From Paludibacteraceae bacterium (GTDB lineage: Bacteria; Bacteroidota; Bacteroidia; Bacteroidales; Paludibacteraceae), in assembly GCA_017560605.1 (NCBI GenBank), contig JAFZEQ010000021.1, positions 1 to 14,729 on the forward strand: 14,729 bases of DNA, written 5' to 3'. Position numbers and translations under genes: made by a program. Below, piece after piece: positions 8,713 through 14,729 of this stretch. Positions within the stretch are counted from its first letter, which is position 1, and the number at the start of each line of letters is the position of its first letter. The notes under the pieces were generated by a model. The model had not been told where the DNA came from, searched no databases, and saw nothing but the letters and a program-made list of their open reading frames with translations.

Positions 8713-8838
8713 TAAATAAAGACCGCCTACGGCTGTTAGAAGTCAGACCGGCTTCTCCTGTTAGATCACCGCTCAGCGGCTGTTGGACTCAAAGATCTAA
8801 CATCTAACAACGAAGTGATCTAACATCTAACAGTGAAA
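8713..8838. repeat. Heptamer array TGTTAGA / TCTAACA interspersed with short hairpins
   Basis: The spacer between the propeller gene and the second amidase is built from TGTTAGA-type words (8734-8740, 8759-8765, variant TGTTGGA 8781-8787) and then their reverse complement TCTAACA (twice at 8796-8809, twice at 8819-8832). Between words lie short self-complementary pieces such as CCGCT-C-AGCGG (8769-8779) and AGAAG...CTTCT (8738-8756). TGTTAGATC (8759-8767) is perfectly complementary to GATCTAACA at 8794-8802 and 8817-8825, so the transcript can fold. No TAnnTTTG promoter or T-tailed terminator is seen, so read-through into the second amidase gene is likely. Confidence 0.7.
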
Positions 8839-8859
8839 CGGTCTAAAATTCCATCAAAT

Positions 8860-11511
8860 ATGAAACGTATTTTACTAGCAATCTTTGCGTTGGGTATGCT
8901 CTTCACTGCCCAAGCGCAACGTGTATATATCAACCCTGGTCACGGCGACTGGGGATCAGAGAGCCGCAATATGGCTACCGTAACCCATGCCATAGGTGAT
9001 ACCCTTGGATTCTGGGAGTCTAACACCAACCTCTGGAAAGGCTTCGCCCTCAACGAGAAACTACAAGCAGCTGGATTACAAACACTCATGTCTCGTACCG
9101 AGAATGGTCCTTATCCATATGTATATGGCGATGAGTCAATCGACAAACCATTGCTCGACCTCGGTGAAGAAGCCGAATGGTGGGGTGCTACACACTATAT
9201 CTCCATTCACTCAAATGCCGGTCCTGAAGGATATGATGGTAGTTTTGCTAACTACCCATTGTATATCTACAAAGGCTATGACGGTGCTCCATCCAACTGG
9301 GCGAGTGAAGATATGGCATATAGCTCTATCATGCGTCTCTACGAGATCTTTGACGATGAGGATGGTCCTGAACCAACTACCTATTATTCTCCATCCAATC
9401 CTAATGTGAGAGGCTCTAGTGATTTCTATGGTTATACCCTAGGTGCCTTGAATCACAGTGTACACGGCTATTTGACCGAGGGATACTTCCATACCTATAG
9501 TCCTGCTCGCCACCGTGCGTTGAACCCAGATTGGTGCCGCCAAGAGGGCGTACGCTATTTCCGCGGCATTATGGACTACTATGGCTACAGCGGTGAGACA
9601 GTAGGCTACGTTATGGGATATGTTCGTAGTATGACCGAGATGTTCTCACATTCATACTACATCCCTATGCCAGGTCGCTACGACGAGTTCAAACCTATCA
9701 ATGGAGCTAAAGTGGTACTCCGTGATCCACAAGGCAATATAGTCAAATGTAACTGCTACCCATACGTCAAACGTATGCTCAAGAATCAAGACTACTACAC
9801 CACTGATAATAACTATAATGGTGTATTCTTATTTGAGAATCTCAAGCCAGGTACCTACTCAATATCTGTACACGCCAATGGTTATAAAGACTATACTGGT
9901 AGCATCACCGTTTATGCCGACCGAACCGTTTATCCAGAGATATTCTTGACTCCTGGACAAGGTACCGATCCTGGCGATCCTGTTACCAAAGATATCACAT
10001 GGGAACTCAATGGCGGTATTGTGCCAGGCGGTTATGTGCCAACCAACGAACAACTCTGGGCTGAATTTATGCCATACTACAATAGCTACTATGGTCTCAA
10101 TCGTGCTGAGCAAACCATTGACAAAGTCTCTACTTTTGCTCCTTCTCTCATGCAAAAGATCATGACGGATGCTTCTTCTACCTACAAGTGGTTGGGTGAC
10201 TATATCTTGTCGGTAGCTTCGTCCCAAGGTGTGGCCTTGCCTACCGATATGGCTAATGCTAATGAAGGAGCTTGGCGATGGGCCGTGCACGCATTCTTTA
10301 ATGCAGCTGCAGGACAACATGGTGCAGCGGGTACAGACTTTACTACCGCAGGTAAACCAGAGGCTTGGGGTACAGCTTATCAAATAGCCACTGGTCAAAG
10401 TGCAGATCTACCTTATTCAGTAACTTCTACCTACACATTGCCTACACCTGTTAAAGAGGGATACGACTTCGTAGGTTGGTTTGATAATCCTAACGGTACC
10501 GGCACTCCTCTCACTAGCATCCCTGCTGGTTGGAAGGGTACACTCTATGCCATCTGGGTTGAGGCGAATGCCGATGTGAAATGGGTACTAAATGGCGGTA
10601 CTGTAGCAGGTACATTACCTAAGGAGATCACAGGCGCACCTTATACCCTCCCAACACCTACTCGAGAGGGATACATTTTCCTCGGTTGGTACGACAATCC
10701 TAATGGTACTGGCAATGCCCTAACACAACTACCTGTGGGATACAAGGGAACTGTTTATGCTATTTGGCGTGAAACTAAAGTTACATGGGTACTCAACGGT
10801 GGTAAAGTGCTACAAGAAGTCAATGTAGTAGATGTGCCAACCAATGAGGAATTATGGGAAGACTTCAAGGCGTACTTCAATGAGTACTACGAGGTAGAGC
10901 GCTATGACCAAACGATGGAGAATCTAACCTCTTTCTGGCCTACTGATTTTGATCCGGAGGTAAAAATCTTGCTCGATCAAGAGTCTGAATTTGCATGGTT
11001 AGGTCACTATATCTATGCAGTTGTCATTGCACAGGGAAAAGAGATGGGTTCTGAAGCGTTGTGGCGTTGGAACTTGTGGGCATTCTTCAATTGCACACAA
11101 CACACAGCATACCCTGTTTCAGCAGATTTTACCGAGGCTGGTAAACCAGAGAAATGGGGATCTAAATACCAAGAGGCGCATGGTGGAAGTGGTGAAACAA
11201 CTGTAATTGAAGTGGAACTGCCTAGCAAGATTGTAGGCTCACCATATACTATCCCAACTCCTACCAAAGAAAATGATACTTTCGTTGGTTGGTACAACAA
11301 TGCCTCTGGTGCAGGTGCTGCATTGACTGTCTTGCCAGTTGGATACGATGGTATTGTATATGCTATTTGGGAATCAACCACAAGTGGAGTAGAAACACTC
11401 ACCCGTCCAGTATTGAATACTAATGAGCCAATGTATGACATCTTGGGTCGTCCAGTAGATAAGAGCTATCGTGGTATTATTATTCAAAACGGTAATAAAT
11501 TTGTGAGATAA
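8860..11511 (+). CDS. Secreted N-acetylmuramoyl-L-alanine amidase with three InlB-type repeats
   Basis: I chose the ATG at 8860 (883 aa) because it starts a standard signal peptide (MKRILLAIFALGMLFTAQA/Q). An in-frame GTG at 8833 would add nine polar residues and lies in the heptamer array. The mature N-terminus matches the 2914-7848 amidase at roughly 70% by eye and keeps H28, E53, H117 and the catalytic E207 (TEGYFHTY) of the zinc Amidase_3 fold. Residues 277-363 are the shared carboxypeptidase regulatory-like domain. Three InlB repeats follow: 379-567 (interrupted), 573-637 (plain) and 641-838 (interrupted). The inserts share LWxxF...YY, WLGxYI, a WRW...AFFN motif and DFTxAGKPE. The tail (YDILGRPVDKSYRGIIIQNG near the end) resembles C-terminal tails of other Bacteroidota exported proteins and differs from that of the first amidase. 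There is no propeller part. The stop codon touches the duplicated cotransporter fragment at 11512. Confidence 0.92.
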   Translation: MKRILLAIFALGMLFTAQAQRVYINPGHGDWGSESRNMATVTHAIGDTLGFWESNTNLWKGFALNEKLQAAGLQTLMSRTENGPYPYVYGDESIDKPLLDLGEEAEWWGATHYISIHSNAGPEGYDGSFANYPLYIYKGYDGAPSNWASEDMAYSSIMRLYEIFDDEDGPEPTTYYSPSNPNVRGSSDFYGYTLGALNHSVHGYLTEGYFHTYSPARHRALNPDWCRQEGVRYFRGIMDYYGYSGETVGYVMGYVRSMTEMFSHSYYIPMPGRYDEFKPINGAKVVLRDPQGNIVKCNCYPYVKRMLKNQDYYTTDNNYNGVFLFENLKPGTYSISVHANGYKDYTGSITVYADRTVYPEIFLTPGQGTDPGDPVTKDITWELNGGIVPGGYVPTNEQLWAEFMPYYNSYYGLNRAEQTIDKVSTFAPSLMQKIMTDASSTYKWLGDYILSVASSQGVALPTDMANANEGAWRWAVHAFFNAAAGQHGAAGTDFTTAGKPEAWGTAYQIATGQSADLPYSVTSTYTLPTPVKEGYDFVGWFDNPNGTGTPLTSIPAGWKGTLYAIWVEANADVKWVLNGGTVAGTLPKEITGAPYTLPTPTREGYIFLGWYDNPNGTGNALTQLPVGYKGTVYAIWRETKVTWVLNGGKVLQEVNVVDVPTNEELWEDFKAYFNEYYEVERYDQTMENLTSFWPTDFDPEVKILLDQESEFAWLGHYIYAVVIAQGKEMGSEALWRWNLWAFFNCTQHTAYPVSADFTEAGKPEKWGSKYQEAHGGSGETTVIEVELPSKIVGSPYTIPTPTKENDTFVGWYNNASGAGAALTVLPVGYDGIVYAIWESTTSGVETLTRPVLNTNEPMYDILGRPVDKSYRGIIIQNGNKFVR

Positions 11512-11576
11512 TATCGCTGACCACTTCTTGAACGTGGCCAAATCCATCCGCCAACTTCATGTAGGCGAGGATTGAT
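11512..11576 (+). pseudogene. Orphan 3' fragment of the Na/Pi cotransporter gene (right direct repeat)
   Basis: This piece begins on the base after the TAA of the second amidase and reproduces the last 20 codons and stop of the cotransporter gene at 905-2605. Three bases differ from 2542-2606 (CTC/CTT, CAC/CAT, GAA/GAG), and all are synonymous third-position transitions. That pattern suggests the copy diverged while part of a working gene. It has no start codon or upstream coding part and is not in frame with the amidase beyond its stop. A terminator follows at the same distance from the TGA as in the intact gene, though the two terminators are not similar in sequence. Confidence 0.93.
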
Positions 11577-11596
11577 CATATTGAAAAACTCTATAC

Positions 11597-11635
11597 GAAA
11601 GGTGATAAATTTTAGGATTTGTCACCTTTCTTTTG
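11597..11635 (+). terminator. Intrinsic terminator after the second amidase and cotransporter remnant
   Basis: A 13-bp stem with one G-U pair (GAAAGGTGATAAA with TTTGTCACCTTTC), loop TTTTAGGA, followed by TTTTG. It is the first terminator seen after the one at 2628, so it probably ends the whole amidase transcript. By position it would once have been the terminator of a cotransporter gene. Confidence 0.85.
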
Positions 11636-11669
11636 TATATTTTAAAAATAATAGCAAGGGTTTGTTAAT

Positions 11670-11747
11670 CTATAGTTAACCTATAGTTAAGAAATGATAT
11701 GTGACAACTCTTTGCTTATAACTCATAGTTCATCACTCATAGCTCAT
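11670..11747. repeat. Short tandem repeats: 11-bp pair and 7-bp TCAT series
   Basis: CTATAGTTAAC (11670-11680) is followed directly by CTATAGTTAAG (11681-11691). Further on, four heptamers ending in TCAT (AACTCAT, AGTTCAT, CACTCAT, AGCTCAT) occupy 11720-11747. No open frame or promoter motif is seen here. Confidence 0.7.
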
Positions 11748-11768
11748 ACTTGTTTTTCCATTAGCACT

Positions 11769-11900
11769 CCGAAGGGATACCGAAAGGATACCGAATGGAT
11801 AAGCATAGGATAGGAATACGTATTGCAAGGGTATTGCAAGGGTATGGGATTATGAGAGCCGATGATGTGCCGAGGATGTCCCATGGATGTCTTATAGTGG
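11769..11900. repeat. Degenerate tandem array in 11-bp phase, about 12 units
   Basis: Cut every 11 bp from 11769, the units read CCGAAGGGATA, CCGAAAGGATA, CCGAATGGATA, AGCATAGGATA, then TGCAAGGGTAT twice (11824-11845), later AGCCGATGATG, TGCCGAGGATG and TCCCATGGATG. Different families follow one another, yet the GGAT/GGTAT core stays in the same 11-bp register for about 130 bp. The array ends about 60 bp before the helicase promoter. Between 11577 and 12060 I see no gene; the stretch holds the terminator, these repeats and the promoter. Confidence 0.75.
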
Positions 11901-11961
11901 TCGCGAAAAAGACTAAGTACAAACCATGGAAATCTTAAAATAGAAAAATATTGTTATTTTC

Positions 11962-11992
11962 TTGCCAATATCAGCAAAAATAAGTACTTTTG
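11962..11992 (+). promoter_or_regulatory. Bacteroidota-type promoter of the helicase gene
   Basis: The -33 element TTG (11962-11964) and the -7 element TACTTTTG (11985-11992) are 20 bp apart, the same spacing as the promoters at 2804 and 14609. Transcription would start near 12000, giving a leader of about 60 nt before the ATG at 12061. Confidence 0.78.
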
Positions 11993-12060
11993 TAACCAAT
12001 TTGACAAGAACATGCTGATAGTACACATGTCTATTACACTATCGGAAGAGAAGTACATTT

Positions 12061-14061
12061 ATGACCTCACAAGAACTAGCATATCACTACGTACAGCATA
12101 CCAATCGTTGTATCTTTCTGACGGGTAAAGCAGGTACCGGCAAAACAACCTTTCTGCGACGTCTAAAAGAAGAGTGCCCCAAGCAAATGGCTGTGGTGGC
12201 ACCTACGGGCGTGGCTGCTATCAATGCCGAAGGCGTGACCATTCATTCGCTCTTTCAATTGCCACCGCAGTTATTCCTACCAACCGAAGAAGCACGACGA
12301 CAACTCTTTGCCGAGATGCAGATGCGTGCCAACAAGCAACGGGTGCTACGCAACCTCGAACTGCTAGTCATAGATGAGGTCAGTATGGTGCGAGCCGACT
12401 TGCTTGATACCATAGATGCTGTTCTTCGTCATTTTAAGCATCGTCCTACTATCCCCTTCGGTGGCGTGCAACTGCTGGTTATCGGCGACCTGTTTCAGTT
12501 ATCGCCAGTAGTGCGAGAAGAGGAGTGGCGCTTGCTACAGCCTTATTACGAAGGGCCATATTTCTTCCAAGCACGCGTATTCCGTGAACTCAGACCAGTC
12601 TATATAGAGTTTGAGCATGTCTATCGACAAACGAATCAAGACTTTGTCACTATCCTCAATCAGGTGCGCAATAATGAGCTTACGCCAGAGTCGTTGCAAG
12701 TGCTGAATGGGAGGGTTCAGGAGTTCAGGGGTTCAGGAGAGGCGATAACGCTATCTACCCACAATAGCAAAGTGGATGCTATCAATCAGCGTGAGATGGA
12801 TGCGCTGACAGGCAAAGAGCATACCTACAAGGCGACCATCACCGATACTTTCCCCGAATCGATGTATCCCGTTGATGAACAATTGACACTCAAAGTGGGT
12901 GCACGGGTGATGTTCATCAAGAACGATTCTTCGACCGATAAACTCTACTACAACGGCAAGCTTGGCGTGGTCACATCGCTCTCTAAGCAGGCGATCAATG
13001 TGCTATGCGATGACGGTACAGAGGTCAATGTGCATAATGAGGTGTGGGAGAACATACGCTACAATGCCGACTCGGGCAGCGACCAAGTGCAGACCGAGAT
13101 CATAGGCACGTTCAGTCATTACCCTTTGCGTCTAGCATGGGCTATCACTATTCACAAAGCACAAGGATTGACCTTCGACCAACTGGTTATCGATGCAGAA
13201 GATGCTTTTGCCGCAGGACAAGTGTATGTGGCTCTCTCGCGATGTCGCAGTCTGGAGGGCTTGACGCTGCTCACTCCTATACCCACACGAGCACTGACTA
13301 ATGCACGAGAGGTGTTGCAGTTTACCGATCAGCAGGACTCAATACAAACGATAGAAGAGAACCTTCAACCGGCGCAAAAAGAGTATTTGACCATGTTACT
13401 CTGTGCGTTGTTTGACTTCCGTGAGCACACCGAGCAGCTCTATGCCTTGCAACGCATGGCCAACAATATGACCTCGTTGCAGATACCTCCAAATGAATAT
13501 TTCTCCGACCTAATAACACCTTTGCTGGATTGGCATGGAGTAGGGGAGCGCTTTCAACAACAGATACACCAACTGATGTATAACGACCAGTTGGACAAAC
13601 TCCAAGAACGCTTGTTGGCAGCTAGTCAGTACTATGCGCCTAAAATATATGAGTTGCTGAAGGCCATGACGGATTGTCCATTGCGTAGCAACAACCAGTC
13701 GGACGCTGCACAACTTAAACAAAACCTTTTGGATATCTACGCTGCGCTCTCGCGCAAAGCCTACTTGCAAGCGCAGATGGCACAGCAGGTCAGCGTAGAG
13801 GCCTACTTTGAGGCACGTAAGACATACAAGTACAAAGAGCCTTCCTTGACTATCTATACCACTCAACGCAAGTCTAGAGTCAATGCTACAACCTTCCAGA
13901 CGATGACGTTGCTACACCAGGGATATCGTATAAAGGATATTGCCAAGCATCGCAAGATGACGCAAAGAACGGTTATTAAGCACCTTAAGACGCTGCTAGA
14001 AGATGGCGTGTTAGAGCTACATGATTTCCATCCTGCTGATAGAGTTTGGGTGAAGGGGTGA
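12061..14061 (+). CDS. PIF1-like ATP-dependent DNA helicase with C-terminal HTH domain
   Basis: The 666-aa protein is a superfamily 1B helicase of the PIF1/RecD2-like group common in Bacteroidota, expected to unwind DNA 5' to 3' in the cytoplasm during repair or replication. Motifs in order: Walker A GKAGTGKTT (22-30), Walker B VIDEVSM with D105/E106, motif III GDLFQLSPV (142-150), the AITIHKAQGLTFD region (361-373) and motif VI YVALSRCRS (389-397). Residues 610-655 form a helix-turn-helix (IKDIAKHRKMTQRTVIKHL) like the HTH_40 domain found at the end of RecQ-type and related helicases. It has its own promoter. Oddities: residues 219-226 come from an 8-bp triplicate inside the gene, and the stop codon lies within the hairpin-linker array that starts at 14049. 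There is no sign of truncation. Confidence 0.93.
   Translation: MTSQELAYHYVQHTNRCIFLTGKAGTGKTTFLRRLKEECPKQMAVVAPTGVAAINAEGVTIHSLFQLPPQLFLPTEEARRQLFAEMQMRANKQRVLRNLELLVIDEVSMVRADLLDTIDAVLRHFKHRPTIPFGGVQLLVIGDLFQLSPVVREEEWRLLQPYYEGPYFFQARVFRELRPVYIEFEHVYRQTNQDFVTILNQVRNNELTPESLQVLNGRVQEFRGSGEAITLSTHNSKVDAINQREMDALTGKEHTYKATITDTFPESMYPVDEQLTLKVGARVMFIKNDSSTDKLYYNGKLGVVTSLSKQAINVLCDDGTEVNVHNEVWENIRYNADSGSDQVQTEIIGTFSHYPLRLAWAITIHKAQGLTFDQLVIDAEDAFAAGQVYVALSRCRSLEGLTLLTPIPTRALTNAREVLQFTDQQDSIQTIEENLQPAQKEYLTMLLCALFDFREHTEQLYALQRMANNMTSLQIPPNEYFSDLITPLLDWHGVGERFQQQIHQLMYNDQLDKLQERLLAASQYYAPKIYELLKAMTDCPLRSNNQSDAAQLKQNLLDIYAALSRKAYLQAQMAQQVSVEAYFEARKTYKYKEPSLTIYTTQRKSRVNATTFQTMTLLHQGYRIKDIAKHRKMTQRTVIKHLKTLLEDGVLELHDFHPADRVWVKG
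12715..12738. repeat. In-gene 8-bp triplicate in the helicase gene
   Basis: Three adjacent units GTTCAGGA, GTTCAGGG and GTTCAGGA total 24 bp. Because the unit is not a multiple of three, each copy is read in a different frame, giving VQEFRGSG (residues 219-226). Three copies together preserve the helicase frame. Confidence 0.9.
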
Positions 14062-14146
14062 AGGCATCGGAGATGCGGTGACGGCGACGTAGTCGCGGTG
14101 AAGGAGGCTATGCCTCGGTGAAGGCTTCGCGGTTAAGCGGTTAAAG
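14049..14146. repeat. 20-bp-period array: linker GGTGAAG plus different 13-bp hairpins
   Basis: Linkers GGTGAAG (14049 and 14057), GGTGACG (14077), GGTGAAG (14097 and 14117) and GGTTAAG (14131) alternate with perfect mini-hairpins: GCATC-GGA-GATGC (14064-14076), GCGAC-GTA-GTCGC (14084-14096) and GAGGC-TAT-GCCTC (14104-14116), then a shorter GCTTCGC. The linker is conserved while the stems differ completely yet remain self-complementary. The helicase stop codon sits inside the first linkers. No T tract follows, so it is not a standard terminator. Confidence 0.85.
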
Positions 14147-14608
14147 GGTGTAGTAGTTAGTTTAGAGGCAAGATAGCTCCTACTCGCAGCAGAGCTGCTC
14201 GAGAAATCTTATAAAATCTTATTGCGCTAATATCCACCCATAATAACGTTCTCCGAAATAAATTGCCACCGCTCCACATTTTGGGAACATCCAAAACGTG
14301 ACCGCTGAATCTTATAGAATGTAGCGGTAAACATTTCGACGACTATTCAGAGTCGATAGTTGCTTTTATTTTGTAAGATTGAGCGATGGCGTAGTTGATG
14401 GTTTTTGAGCATCAACGAGCGGAGCGGTGGTAATCTATTACAGAGTACTTAGGCGAGCGAAGTGAGTAAATAAGATTTATTTAGATTTCATGAGCGAAGC
14501 GAGCAGGAGACATAAAAATACTCACCGACATTCACCGCCATTAACCGATATCAATGAATCCCTGCAAACGTTAGCATAGATATTATATCAATAATATCAG
14601 AGTAATGC
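14147..14608. other. Gene-free stretch with short direct and inverted words
   Basis: No convincing gene lies here. It holds CGAGCGGAGCGG, GCGAGCGAAGTGAG and GAGCGAAGCGAGC words at about 14415-14507, a GTTGATG/CATCAAC stem at 14394-14416, and a 10-bp-period series (ACTCACCGAC, ATTCACCGCC, ATTAACCGAT) at 14520-14549 whose reverse complement resembles the GGTGA/GGTTAA linkers at 14049-14146. A 35-codon minus-strand frame (14334 down to 14227) is too short to call. Confidence 0.6.
14340..14372 (+). terminator. Possible weak terminator after the helicase gene
   Basis: CGACTAT (14340-14346) can pair with ATAGTTG (14356-14362), including one G-U pair, around a 9-nt loop. CTTTTATTTTG follows. An alternative fold (CGACT with AGTCG) overlaps it. 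It is about 280 bp after the helicase stop, which is distant, so this is uncertain. Confidence 0.3.
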
Positions 14609-14639
14609 TTGGTTATTCTAGATATATGTCGTACCTTTG
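14609..14639 (+). promoter_or_regulatory. Bacteroidota-type promoter of the last gene
   Basis: TTG (14609-14611), a 20-bp spacer and TACCTTTG (14632-14639) match the Bacteroidota -33/-7 consensus. The expected start near 14646 gives a leader of about 23 nt before the ATG at 14669. Confidence 0.78.
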
Positions 14640-14668
14640 TGCTCGATTTGAAAAATAACGCTATAATC

Positions 14669-14729
14669 ATGAAAAAAAATCTATTACTTATTCTTTTGAT
14701 GATTTGTTCGATCGCAGCACAAGCTACGA
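14669..14729 (+). CDS. Exported protein, N-terminal signal peptide only (partial)
   Basis: Only 20 codons are in the window: MKKNLLLILLMICSIAAQAT. They form a typical Sec signal peptide: two lysines, a hydrophobic core and an A-x-A-like cleavage site (AQA/T). The ATG is placed directly after a good promoter. The mature protein lies outside the window, so its function cannot be told. Confidence 0.75.
   Translation, partial: MKKNLLLILLMICSIAAQAT

Noticed and set aside
8713..8838. CRISPR array
   Set aside because: The repeats are only 7 bp, switch orientation and are partly tandem without spacers of uniform length. No cas genes are present.
8833..8859. GTG start for the second amidase
   Set aside because: It would put nine polar residues before the signal peptide and start inside the heptamer array. 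The ATG at 8860 begins a normal signal peptide aligned with that of the paralogue.
2607..11511. Complete integrative element or transposon
   Set aside because: No integrase, transposase, relaxase or terminal inverted repeats are found. Only the direct repeats support insertion, so the claim is limited to a bracketed block.
14227..14334. Minus-strand 35-codon open frame (starts MFTATFYKIQ)
   Set aside because: Too short, with no recognised homology, no promoter seen and a plausible hairpin overlapping its upstream side. It is mentioned only as a possible remnant.

Overview
The window is most likely from an anaerobic member of the Bacteroidales (Bacteroidota). Three upstream regions carry the Bacteroidota housekeeping promoter (TTG or TTTG, a 20-bp spacer, then TAnnTTTG). 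No gene shows a Shine-Dalgarno sequence. Rubrerythrin points to an anaerobe. The large secreted proteins combine InlB/Listeria-Bacteroides repeats, Bacteroidota-type C-terminal tails and a PIF1-HTH helicase nearby, all typical of gut or rumen Bacteroidales. I cannot name a genus.

Layout. Positions 1-171 are the 3' end of translation initiation factor IF-2. Next come a rubrerythrin gene (284-820) with a strong terminator and a Na/phosphate cotransporter with a PhoU-like tail (905-2605), also with a strong terminator. From a good promoter at 2804-2835 runs a three-gene secreted-protein cluster: a giant N-acetylmuramoyl-L-alanine amidase of 1644 aa (2914-7848), a periplasmic PD40/TolB-like beta-propeller protein (7870-8709) and a second amidase of 883 aa (8860-11511). 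A gene-free stretch full of short-period repeats (11577-12060) leads to a second promoter and a PIF1-like helicase with a C-terminal HTH domain (12061-14061). A second gene-free stretch (14062-14668) contains an array of tiny hairpins. It ends in a third promoter and the first 20 codons of another exported protein (14669 onward).

How the genes relate. The two amidases share a signal peptide, a zinc amidase domain with all expected residues, and a carboxypeptidase-regulatory-like domain, so they are duplicates. Their C-terminal halves consist of InlB-type beta repeats. In four of the six repeats a conserved helical segment, about 110-160 residues long and rich in W, F and Y, sits inside the repeat between its first strand and its GWY/YAIW half. 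I do not recognise this inserted module, and it is the best candidate here for something undescribed. The propeller protein between the amidases may be a partner for binding or localisation (inference).

The most striking structural observation is that the last 65 bp of the cotransporter gene (2542-2606) recur at 11512-11576. The copy starts on the base after the stop codon of the second amidase and has three differences, all synonymous. The amidase cluster is therefore bracketed by direct repeats of a gene 3' end, as left by insertion of a block of about 9 kb from a related strain. No integrase gene is present.
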